This document shows positions 1 to 5,286 of a stretch of 8,791 nt of DNA, in pieces. Source of the stretch: Caulobacteraceae bacterium (GTDB lineage: Bacteria > Pseudomonadota > Alphaproteobacteria > Caulobacterales > Caulobacteraceae); NCBI GenBank assembly GCA_013815405.1, contig JACDGF010000067.1:1-8791 (forward strand), given 5' to 3'. A program made the translations under genes and the position numbers. Numbering within the stretch: the stretch's first letter is position 1; each line of letters starts with the position of its first letter. Below the pieces are notes generated by a model. It did no database searches and was not told where the DNA came from. It saw nothing but the letters and a program-made list of their open reading frames with translations.

Positions 1-1
1 G

Positions 2-904
2 GGCGACCTTGTCACCTCCTTGGAGGGCGACGTGCGCGACCTGGACGCCCTGAGCCGCGCCGTGGCGGGCGCGGCGCCCGAAGTGGTCTTCCACCTGGCC
101 GCCCAGGCCCTCGTCCGTCCCTCCTACGCCGATCCGGTGGCGACCTACGCCGCCAACGTCATGGGGACCGTCCATCTGCTGGAGGCGGTGAGGCGCGCGC
201 GCGGCGTACGGGCCGTCGTCTGCGTCACCAGCGACAAGGTCTATGAGCCGCGCCTAGGCCCCTCGGGCTACCGCGAGGGCGAGCCGATGGGCGGCCATGA
301 CCCCTACAGCAGCAGCAAGGGCTGCGCCGAGCTGGTGACTTCGGCGTATCGGCGGTCCTTCTTCCCGCCGGAGCGCCTGGCCGAGCACGGCGTCGCCGTG
401 GCCACCGCCCGGGCCGGCAATGTGATCGGCGGCGGCGACTGGGCGACCGACCGCCTGGTCCCCGACCTCCTGGCCGCCTTCGCCGCCAAAGATACGGCGC
501 GCATCCGCGCCCCCGACTCGATACGGCCCTGGCAGCACGTCCTGGACCCCCTCGCCGGCTACCTCGCCCTGGCCCAGCGCCTCCACGCCGGCGAGGCCCG
601 GGCCGCCGACGCCTGGAACTTCGGCCCGTCCGACGAGGACGCCCGCCCGGTCTGCGAGATCGCCGGCCGACTGGCCGCCCTCTGGGGCGCCGGCGCCGCC
701 TGGGAATCCGCCGCCATAACCGGCCCCCACGAAGCCCCCTGGCTCGAACTCGACGCCTCCAAGGCCCGCGCGCGCCTCGCCTGGCGCCCGAGGTGGACCC
801 TGGAGGAGGCTTTGGCCGAAACCGTCGCCTGGCGCCGCGCGTTCCTGGAGGGGAAGGACATGCGGGACGCGTGCCGCGAACGGCTCGGCCGGTCGGGCGT
901 TTGA
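2..904 (+). CDS. rfbG: CDP-glucose 4,6-dehydratase, 3' part (5' end outside window)
   Basis: The frame is open from the window edge, so the N-terminal NAD-binding GxxGxxG segment is missing and about 300 residues are visible out of the usual ~360. It is a short-chain dehydrogenase/epimerase-type enzyme. The family converts CDP-D-glucose to CDP-4-keto-6-deoxyglucose, the entry step to CDP-linked 3,6-dideoxyhexoses of O-antigen or capsule, in the cytoplasm. Visible support: FHLAAQALVRPSY, the substrate-side Ser/Thr block VTSDKVYE, and the catalytic Tyr-x3-Lys in DPYSSSK (Tyr codon 305-307, Lys codon 317-319). The GYREGEPMGGHDPYSSSKG stretch is the RfbG signature that separates it from dTDP-glucose dehydratases. 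RPWQHVLDPLAGY and the C-terminal WRPRWTLEEALAETVAW also fit. An in-frame TTG at 20 is not a real start, because homology-like sequence continues upstream of it. Other sugar genes probably lie to the left. Confident of family; the exact sugar product cannot be told. Confidence 0.93.
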   Translation, partial: GDLVTSLEGDVRDLDALSRAVAGAAPEVVFHLAAQALVRPSYADPVATYAANVMGTVHLLEAVRRARGVRAVVCVTSDKVYEPRLGPSGYREGEPMGGHDPYSSSKGCAELVTSAYRRSFFPPERLAEHGVAVATARAGNVIGGGDWATDRLVPDLLAAFAAKDTARIRAPDSIRPWQHVLDPLAGYLALAQRLHAGEARAADAWNFGPSDEDARPVCEIAGRLAALWGAGAAWESAAITGPHEAPWLELDASKARARLAWRPRWTLEEALAETVAWRRAFLEGKDMRDACRERLGRSGV

Positions 905-911
905 ATAGAAT

Positions 912-939
912 CCTCCCCCGCTTTCTTGCGGGGAAGAGG
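912..939 (+). terminator. Hairpin just after rfbG stop; possible terminator/repeat element
   Basis: Eight bases after the stop codon there is a stem CCTC-CCCCGC (912-921), a loop TTTCTT, then GCGGGG (928-933) and GAGG (936-939) with an AA bulge. No T-run follows, so it is not a classical intrinsic terminator. The CCTCCCCCGC...GCGGGG pattern also looks like the start of a GC-rich dispersed element (compare 3911-3986). It could insulate rfbG from the reductase gene downstream. Confidence 0.4.
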
Positions 940-995
940 TGGAGAGGGCGGGGGACGCGCGACCACGCGCCATGTTACAGCTTCGGAGACCGCCC

Positions 996-1871
996 ATGAC
1001 CGACATCACCCCCGCTGGCGCCTTCCCGCTCGGGGACCGCTCCGTGAACCGCATGGGCTACGGCGCCATGCAGCTCGCCGGGCCGGGCGTGTTCGGGCCG
1101 CCCAAGGATCGCGGCGCCGCGCTCGCCGTCCTGCGCGAGGCGGTGAGCGGCGGGGTCGATCACATCGACACCAGCGACTACTATGGCCCGCACGTCACCA
1201 ACCGGCTGATCCGCGAGGCGCTTCACCCCTATCCGGCCGGGCTGACGATCGTGACCAAGGTCGGCGCGGTGCGGGGCGACGACGCCTCGTGGAAACCGGC
1301 CCTCACCTCCGCGGACCTCACCCGCGCGGTCCACGACAACCTGTCCAACCTGGGCGTGGAGGCGCTGGACGTCGTCAACCTCCGGGTCATGGGAGCGGTC
1401 CACGGCCCGAGCGAAGGCTCGATCGAGGCGCCGTTCGCCGCGCTGGCGGAACTCCAGCGGCGGGGGCTGATCCGCCACCTGGGCCTCAGCAACGTGACCT
1501 CCGCCCAGATCGCCCAGGCGCGCGGCGTCGCCAAGGTCGTCTGCGTCCAGAACCAGTACAATCTCGCCCATCGGGACGACGACGCCCTTGTCGACGAGCT
1601 CGCGGGCGCCGGCGTCGCCTATGTGCCCTTCTTCCCGCTGGGCGGCTTCACGCCGCTCCAGTCGGGGGCCCTCTCGGAGGTGGCGGCCGAGCTCGGCGCG
1701 AGCCCCCTGCAGGTGGCCCTCGCCTGGCTGCTCCAGCGCGCCCCCAACATCCTCCTCATCCCCGGCACCGCCTCGTTGATCCACCTCCGCGAGAACCTCG
1801 CGGCGGCCGCGCTCGAGCTGCCGGGCGAGGCGGTCGTCAAACTGAACGCCATCGGGGGGAGCGAGGCCTAG
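996..1871 (+). CDS. Aldo/keto reductase, YdbC-like
   Basis: A 291-aa NAD(P)H-dependent oxidoreductase with a predicted (alpha/beta)8 barrel, cytoplasmic; substrate unknown. The ATG at 996 is preferred because GGAG (985-988) lies 7 bases upstream. In-frame starts at 939 and 972 add only low-complexity residues. Motifs: the N-terminal strand RMGYGAMQLAGPGVFG; HIDTSDYYGP with the expected catalytic Asp58 and Tyr63; IVTKVG with catalytic Lys88. The fourth tetrad residue, normally a His, aligns with Arg130 in DVVNLRVMG. From memory this VNLR form is shared with E. coli YdbC-type members, so it is a subfamily trait rather than damage. Near the C-terminus, SPLQVALAWLLQRAPNILLIPGTASLIHLRENL is the usual cofactor-binding segment. 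It follows rfbG by 91 bases and converges on the cupin gene; no functional link to either is evident. Confidence 0.92.
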   Translation: MTDITPAGAFPLGDRSVNRMGYGAMQLAGPGVFGPPKDRGAALAVLREAVSGGVDHIDTSDYYGPHVTNRLIREALHPYPAGLTIVTKVGAVRGDDASWKPALTSADLTRAVHDNLSNLGVEALDVVNLRVMGAVHGPSEGSIEAPFAALAELQRRGLIRHLGLSNVTSAQIAQARGVAKVVCVQNQYNLAHRDDDALVDELAGAGVAYVPFFPLGGFTPLQSGALSEVAAELGASPLQVALAWLLQRAPNILLIPGTASLIHLRENLAAAALELPGEAVVKLNAIGGSEA

Positions 1872-1889
1872 GGGGGTCGTGGGGCCTCG
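1862..1889. terminator. Candidate bidirectional terminator between convergent genes
   Basis: CGAGGCC (1862-1868) and GGCCTCG (1883-1889) form a perfect 7-bp inverted repeat with a 14-base G-rich loop. It spans the end of the reductase gene and the 19-base gap before the stop of the convergent cupin gene. Such a placement suits termination from both sides, but no T-tract is present on either strand, so this is tentative. Confidence 0.35.
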
Positions 1890-1890
1890 G

Positions 1891-2337
1891 CTACTTGTGC
1901 GTCGGGTCGTCCGCGGGATTCACGTAGGTCATGGCGAACGGCCCCTGGGCCGCCACCTCGACCACCGCGCCTTTGGCCGTGAACCCGTAGTGGTTCATGC
2001 CGGCCGGCGCCTGGGCGAAGCCGCCGGCGGTGAGCGTGGCGGCCTTTTTCATGTCCAGCGTGTCGCCCATCCCCAGGCTGAAGGCGCCGGAGATCACGGT
2101 CACGTTCTCGTCGGTCGGGTGGTGGTGGGCCGGGACCTTGTAGTCCGCCGGCATCTTCAGCCGGATTATGAAAAGGCCCGCCTTGCCCGGGTCGCCGGCC
2201 ATCACCGCCATCCGCGCGCCCTGGGGGAAAACAGGTGGGGCCGGGCCCCATTTGACGTCGGCGGCGTTGACCTGCGCCTGGGCGGCGGTCGCGCCCAGCA
2301 GGCCCAGTCCGAGGGCCAGAACAGCCGGCTTGAGCAT
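1891..2337 (-). CDS. Exported cupin-domain protein
   Basis: A 148-aa protein. The start at 2337 is chosen because AGGAGA sits about 6 bases upstream and because it opens directly into a signal peptide. A longer in-frame form (to 2376) would put MRRSLVRNDRRNA ahead of it. Residues 1-21 (MLKPAVLALGLGLLGATAAQA) are a signal peptide with an AQA cleavage site, so the product is probably periplasmic. The mature part is a single cupin beta-barrel: motif 1 is PAHHHPTDENVTVISG, giving metal ligands His71, His73 and Glu77; motif 2 is GGFAQAPAGMNHYGF with the fourth ligand His116. All four metal positions are present, so it should bind a divalent metal. Conserved-looking VKWGPAPPVFPQGARMAVMAGDP precedes the barrel. 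Enzymatic role unknown; related small cupins are annotated only by domain. Confidence 0.88.
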   Translation of the reverse strand: MLKPAVLALGLGLLGATAAQAQVNAADVKWGPAPPVFPQGARMAVMAGDPGKAGLFIIRLKMPADYKVPAHHHPTDENVTVISGAFSLGMGDTLDMKKAATLTAGGFAQAPAGMNHYGFTAKGAVVEVAAQGPFAMTYVNPADDPTHK

Positions 2338-2372
2338 CGCGTTTCTCCTGTCGTTGCGAACGAGGCTTCGCC

Positions 2373-2387
2373 GCATAGCATAGCATA
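2373..2387 (-). promoter_or_regulatory. TATGC triplet repeat, candidate -10 region of the cupin gene
   Basis: Read on the minus strand, three tandem TATGC units lie about 35-50 bases upstream of the cupin ATG. TATGCT fits the TATNNT core of a -10 element, twice in overlapping registers. No convincing -35 box at 16-18 bases spacing was found (TTGCCT lies too close). It is the only AT-richer patch in a GC-rich gap. Confidence 0.3.
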
Positions 2388-2486
2388 AGGCAAGGCCCCT
2401 GAGCGCCCAGCGGACTTACGCCCGTTGTCGCCGATGAAGGCGGAAGGGGATGCGGGAAACGCCGCGCCGCCAAGACCCTCGACAAC

Positions 2487-2578
2487 CGGTTCGCGAGAGT
2501 CCACGCTCGAACCGAGCCGCCCACGCGTCCCCGCCTGATGTTTCGCCGTCGCCAAGAGCGGTTCGAGATCCAAGGAGG
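2487..2578 (+). promoter_or_regulatory. Leader with two competing inverted repeats and strong SD of the beta-repeat gene
   Basis: CGGTTCG (2487-2493) can pair with CGAACCG (2508-2514). The same right arm, extended to CTCGAACCG (2506-2514), can instead pair perfectly over 9 bp with CGGTTCGAG (2559-2567). The two helices exclude each other. The second ends 4 bases before the Shine-Dalgarno AAGGAGG (2572-2578), which is 5 bases from the ATG at 2584. This could be an RNA switch or a set of operator half-sites. No promoter boxes were recognised. Confidence 0.4.
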
Positions 2579-2583
2579 CTGCC

Positions 2584-3807
2584 ATGCCCACCCCGACCAT
2601 CCACTGGGCCGTCGACGCCAGCGGCGATTGGGCGACGACCGCCGACTGGCGCCCCCATCGGCTTCCCAATTCCACCGACGACGTGGCCATCGACACCGCC
2701 GATGTGCATGTGGTCACCCACAGCGTCGGGACGAGCACCGTCCACAGCCTCACCGTCGGCAATGATATCTTCGTCGTCTCGGGCGGATCGCTCACCGTCA
2801 ATTCCACGTCGAGTTTCGACATCCTGCTGTCGGTCTCCGGCGGGACGATGAGGTTCGGCGGCGCGGCGACCGCGGCGCTCTTGAGCCAGAGCGGCGGCAC
2901 GGTCTCCGGCGCCGGGACCCTGACGGTCACCGGCCAGACGACCTTCGCCTCGGCCCTGGCCCAGATCGGCACGGGCAGGACCGTGCTCGCGGGGGACTCC
3001 AAGATCAACGACAGCGGTGAAGTCGACCTGGACGGCGGCCGGACCCTGGAGAACCAGGGGGTGTTCGCGGTGACCCGGTCGGCCAGGATCGTGCTGGGGA
3101 AGAACCTCTCCGGCGGCAGCGGCGGTAACGCCACGCTCAAGAACGACGCCGCCGGGACCATCGACATGCAGGGCGACAACAACCAGATCGAATCCATCGT
3201 CGGCGGCGTCACCCGCTTCATCAACGCCGGCACGCTCAAGAAGACGGGCGGCGGCCGGACCATCGTCGGAGTGAACACCCGGGACACCGGTTCCATCGAG
3301 GCGGTGAGCGGCACGCTGGAATTCTTCCTCGGGATTACCGGCGACGGAAGCCTGGCCGTGGATACGGGCGCGACCTTGAGCCTGGACAGTCCCGTGGCGG
3401 CGACCCTCGACATGACCTTCAATGGCGGGACCTTGTCGCTGCGCGATCCGGCGAGTTTCGCGGCCACCATCCACGCCTTCTCCAGCGGAGACACCATCGA
3501 TCTGCTGAGCCGGACGGCCACCAAGGCGACCCTGGGGGCCGGCGACACCCTGGTGATCAAGAACGGGACGGCGACCATCGCCACTCTGCAGCTGGCCGGG
3601 AATCACACCGGCGACACCTTCAATGTCGCCTCCGACGGCCATGGCGGGACCAACATCACGGTGACTTCAGGCCCGGCCCACGCCGCCCGGTTCACCGCCG
3701 CCATGGCCGGCATCGGCGGCGCTGGCCAAGGATCGGTCTTTGTGTCCGGTGAGGCGCCCCACGCCCGTCCGCCCATGCTGACGGCGCCTCGGATGGCGAT
3801 GGCCTAG
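2584..3807 (+). CDS. Beta-strand-repeat protein, probable surface/secreted protein
   Basis: A 407-aa protein with a very strong ribosome site (AAGGAGG, 5 bases from ATG). It has no N-terminal signal peptide, no hydrophobic segment and no cysteine. The N-terminus IHWAVDASGDWATTADWRPHRLPNSTDDVAIDT is the Trp-rich opening (W8, W16, W22) typical of bacterial beta-solenoid surface proteins. Then come many short beta units rich in Gly, Thr, Ser and Asp, of the form SGGTMRFGG, SGGTVSGAGTLTV, NAGTLKKTGGG, SGTLEFFLGITGDGSLAVDTGATLSLDS. These suggest a right-handed beta helix of residues ~40-300. From ~300 on, FSSGDTIDLLSRT...GDTLVIKNGTATIATLQLAGNHTGDTFNVASDGHGGTNITV resembles the C-terminal repeat found in type I-secreted alphaproteobacterial proteins. 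The last ~43 residues (AHAARFTAAMAG...) are a less ordered tail. No RTX nonapeptides are seen. Type I secretion is inferred; ligand or function unknown. No secretion genes are in the window. Confidence 0.8.
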   Translation: MPTPTIHWAVDASGDWATTADWRPHRLPNSTDDVAIDTADVHVVTHSVGTSTVHSLTVGNDIFVVSGGSLTVNSTSSFDILLSVSGGTMRFGGAATAALLSQSGGTVSGAGTLTVTGQTTFASALAQIGTGRTVLAGDSKINDSGEVDLDGGRTLENQGVFAVTRSARIVLGKNLSGGSGGNATLKNDAAGTIDMQGDNNQIESIVGGVTRFINAGTLKKTGGGRTIVGVNTRDTGSIEAVSGTLEFFLGITGDGSLAVDTGATLSLDSPVAATLDMTFNGGTLSLRDPASFAATIHAFSSGDTIDLLSRTATKATLGAGDTLVIKNGTATIATLQLAGNHTGDTFNVASDGHGGTNITVTSGPAHAARFTAAMAGIGGAGQGSVFVSGEAPHARPPMLTAPRMAMA

Positions 3808-3824
3808 CGGGGCCGTGGGGTTGC

Positions 3825-3844
3825 GGGGACAGGCGCCTGTCCCC
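3825..3844. repeat. Perfect 20-bp palindrome, REP/terminator-like
   Basis: GGGGACAGGC is followed directly by its reverse complement GCCTGTCCCC, 17 bases after the stop of the beta-repeat gene. RNA would form a strong hairpin with the central bases as loop. There is no T-tract. From memory, GGGGACAGG...CCTGTCCCC palindromes recur between genes in many proteobacteria as REP-like elements, sometimes linked to Y1/REP transposases. So it may be both a 3'-end stabiliser/terminator and a dispersed repeat. Confidence 0.6.
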
Positions 3845-3910
3845 GAACATTGGATAGCCCTACCGAGTCATATCGGCCCGCTGTTCATTCCGACTTCGCT
3901 CTTCCTTAGG

Positions 3911-3986
3911 CCCTCTCCCCCGTTCTGCACGTGGAGAAGGCAAAGTGGCGCGGGAGGGGTAGCGTGAAGAACGGCGGAGGGGGTCA
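3911..3986. repeat. Degenerate GC-rich intergenic repeat
   Basis: The block opens CCCTCTCCCCCGTTCTGC, passes through GTGGAGAAGG and GTGGCGCGGGAGGGG, and closes GCGTGAAGAACGGCGGAGG. It has imperfect inverted symmetry (pyrimidine-rich left edge, purine-rich right edge), as in the dispersed intergenic repeats common in Caulobacterales genomes. It resembles the element after rfbG at 912-955, suggesting two diverged copies in the window. Family membership is from memory. Confidence 0.35.
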
Positions 3987-4123
3987 AGCGATGCGGTAAA
4001 GCCCGTACGATCACGCCCGAGACCATCCCCTCCTTCCGTGAACCCGACGGCTCGGCCCTGGTCCAGCGGAGGAACTTCTGCTAGCCGGGCGCGTCTCGCG
4101 CCGCCATTCCCGAAGGACCCTGC

Positions 4124-4354
4124 ATGAAGCCCCTCACCATCGTTCTCGCGTTCGCGGCCCTGCTCGGCGCGGGTTCCGCCGACGCCAAGGGATGCATCAA
4201 GGGCGCGGTGGTCGGCGGCGTGGCCGGGCATTTTGCGCACCACCACGCCCTGCTGGGCGCCGCGGCCGGTTGCGTCGTCGGCCACCACCTCGCCCACAAG
4301 CATGAACTCGAACGCCAGAGGGCCGCGCGGGCCGCCTCGGCCGTCCCACGTTGA
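4124..4354 (+). CDS. Small exported His-rich glycine-zipper protein
   Basis: A 76-aa protein with ribosome site GAAGGA seven bases ahead of its ATG. Residues 1-21 (MKPLTIVLAFAALLGAGSADA) are a signal peptide with an ADA cleavage site. The mature part is KGCIKGAVVGGVAGHFAHHHALLGAAAGCVVGHHLAHKHELE plus an Arg/Ala-rich tail. It has two GxxxGxxxG-like glycine-zipper stretches (27-35 and 45-53) separated by His36 and His39-41, and followed by His54, 55, 58 and 60. Cys24 and Cys50 are placed symmetrically, one at each zipper. Similar small glycine-zipper proteins are widespread in proteobacteria and are usually placed in the cell envelope. The histidine clusters may bind metal, but that is inference. 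The next gene begins 62 bases later on the same strand, so the two may be co-transcribed. Confidence 0.8.
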   Translation: MKPLTIVLAFAALLGAGSADAKGCIKGAVVGGVAGHFAHHHALLGAAAGCVVGHHLAHKHELERQRAARAASAVPR

Positions 4355-4416
4355 GGGCCGACGCCGTGCTTGGAGCGCGACGCCTCGCACGGCCGGAACC
4401 GACAAGGGGAAGGCTG

Positions 4417-4797
4417 ATGCGAACGCTGCTCGTCGGAGGCCTTCTAGCGGTCGTGAGCCGCGGCCCCGCCTTGGCTGAACCCGCGCCGCCGAACGCGGCC
4501 TACTTCGCCGATTGCTTCGCCGGTTCCGCCGCCGCGCGGACGTTCGACCGGGACGGGCGATACCTGCGTTTCGCCTGCCACGGGGAAACCGCCAGAGTGT
4601 TCTTCGAGGCGCTGGGGCGCGGGCCGCCGGGCGCCGCCTATGAGGAACGGCATGACGGCGCCCTGTTCCGGTTCACCGAAAAACCGGTGAAGAACACCAT
4701 CGGCCTGGACTATTGCCGCCGGTCGCCGGCGGGCGAGGGCGCGGAGGAATACGCCTGCGTCCTGATCTATCCGGCGGGAGCGTTCCTGGACCGGTAG
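4417..4797 (+). CDS. Small exported four-cysteine protein, unknown function
   Basis: A 126-aa protein not assigned to a family. The ATG at 4417 is chosen because GGGGAAGG (4406-4413) lies just upstream and the signal peptide starts there. A TTG at 4351 would overlap the preceding stop and add a non-signal leader. Residues 1-20 (MRTLLVGGLLAVVSRGPALA) are a signal peptide, so the product is periplasmic or secreted. The mature protein has exactly four cysteines (33, 54, 100, 114), in FADCF, FACHG, LDYCRR and YACVL. These would suit two disulfides. Aromatic residues flank each, and the mature chain is a compact mixed alpha/beta size of ~106 residues. No catalytic motif is visible. It sits 62 bases after the His-rich gene on the same strand. 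Confidence 0.75.
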   Translation: MRTLLVGGLLAVVSRGPALAEPAPPNAAYFADCFAGSAAARTFDRDGRYLRFACHGETARVFFEALGRGPPGAAYEERHDGALFRFTEKPVKNTIGLDYCRRSPAGEGAEEYACVLIYPAGAFLDR

Positions 4798-4923
4798 CGC
4801 CGGCGCCCCAGGGACGATCATGTTCCCACCTTCACCGACGGCTAGCCGAGCGGTTGGCCGACGGGTGTGCCGCGCTCCGGTAACAGCCGGCCCGCGAAAT
4901 CGCGGACGGGGGCTGACGACCAT

Positions 4924-5280
4924 TCACCAGTGGCGGTTGAGTCGATGTCTCGCACGGGATCGCTCGCGACCGCGGATTCGGTTCACCCTCCGCGAGGAAC
5001 TATCACCACATGGGCGAAATCGCGAGAACTCTTCACAGAAGGAGCGGATGTCGGGTGGTGGCGGTGGAGACGACACGTGCGCAGGGCGCCAGTTCCATGT
5101 CCCCCCATCGGTCGATGTGAGGCGCGCTCTGTAGTCGACGACCGCGGCGGACGGCCAGCGGATGTTCCTGCCGATGGCCGAGATTGGGACGTTTTTCGCG
5201 TGATGCCACGGCCCGTTGGAGTCATCGGGGTAGTCGGCGGCGGCGCGGATGAGAAGATCGGCGTCGAGCAGATAGAGCAC
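4924..5280 (-). pseudogene. PIN/DUF4411-like toxin gene, only N-terminus preserved
   Basis: The frame opens with GTG (5278-5280), six bases after the stop of the XRE-ImmA gene. This is the position and spacing expected for its usual partner. The first residues, MLYLLDADLLIRAAADY, match the beta1-alpha1 opening of PIN-domain nucleases of the DUF4411 kind, with the first metal-binding Asp6 (LLDAD). In that family the next residues normally continue into a FWDWL-type segment and further acidic active-site residues, in ~160 aa. Here the frame continues as PDDSNGPWHHAKNV... and ends at codon 118 with no further PIN-like motif; the last part is Arg-rich and looks like random translation of GC-rich DNA. 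I infer a breakpoint near 5229 and a non-functional toxin. Neither other minus-strand frame restores the family downstream as far as I can read. Confidence 0.55.
5048..5134 (+). CDS. Micro-ORF MSGGGGGDD..., possible truncated gene head
   Basis: A 28-codon frame with AAGGAG (5039-5044) only 3 bases from the ATG. It begins MSGGGGGDDTCAGRQF and stops at 5134. From memory, small proteins opening MSGGGGG(D) occur next to defence genes in several bacteria, usually ~100 residues or longer. If so, this is another gene head cut off after ~9 codons, facing the PIN remnant. It could equally be chance, since GGTGGTGGCGGTGG gives poly-Gly easily in GC-rich DNA. Low confidence. Confidence 0.25.
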   Translation: MSGGGGGDDTCAGRQFHVPPSVDVRRAL

Positions 5281-5286
5281 CGCGCG

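Larger units (their letters stand above)
3808..4123. other. 316-base intergenic region with palindrome and degenerate repeat
   Basis: No gene is supported here. It contains a 20-bp perfect palindrome (3825-3844), a degenerate GC-rich repeat (about 3911-3986), and at the right end the ribosome site GAAGGA (4112-4117) of the next gene. A short frame ending at 4084 (ITPETIPSFREPDG...) looks mildly protein-like but has no start codon. Confidence 0.6.
4798..5286. other. 489-base region with gene remnants, no intact gene
   Basis: This gap lies between the exported-protein pair and the minus-strand defence-like operon. At its right end is the start of a PIN/DUF4411-like gene that loses resemblance after ~17 codons. 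In the middle is a plus-strand micro-ORF (MSGGGGGDD...) with a ribosome site. An 11-mer GCGAAATCGCG occurs twice (4894-4904 and 5014-5024), the first inside a small CCGCG/CGCGG hairpin (4892-4905). No tRNA, no transposase and no clear terminal inverted repeat were found. The region reads as a deletion or recombination scar at an island edge. Confidence 0.5.

Noticed and set aside
254..1054. Minus-strand open frame opposite rfbG
   Set aside because: Antisense shadow; Gly/Ala/Arg-rich, no motif, no ribosome site of note.
926..1927. Plus-strand frame overlapping the aldo/keto reductase
   Set aside because: Arg/Gly/Pro-rich shadow of the reductase, whose catalytic motifs are in the other frame.
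2202..3584. Very long minus-strand open frame opposite the beta-repeat gene
   Set aside because: It is antisense to a well-supported gene with a strong SD; its product is a monotonous Val/Pro/Ser translation with no domain pattern, as GC-rich antisense frames give. The other minus frame (2416-3642) is the same kind of shadow.
4010..4084. Short plus-strand frame ITPETIPSFREPDG...NFC ending in TAG
   Set aside because: It reads protein-like and might be the tail of a lost gene, but it is only 24 codons, has no start codon and is closed by a TGA shortly upstream; not enough to call a pseudogene.
4840..4925. Possible tRNA-like segment ending in GACGACCA
   Set aside because: No T-loop GGTTCRAAYCC, no anticodon stem and no 7-bp acceptor pairing could be found; hence no tRNA attachment site is claimed for the island edge.
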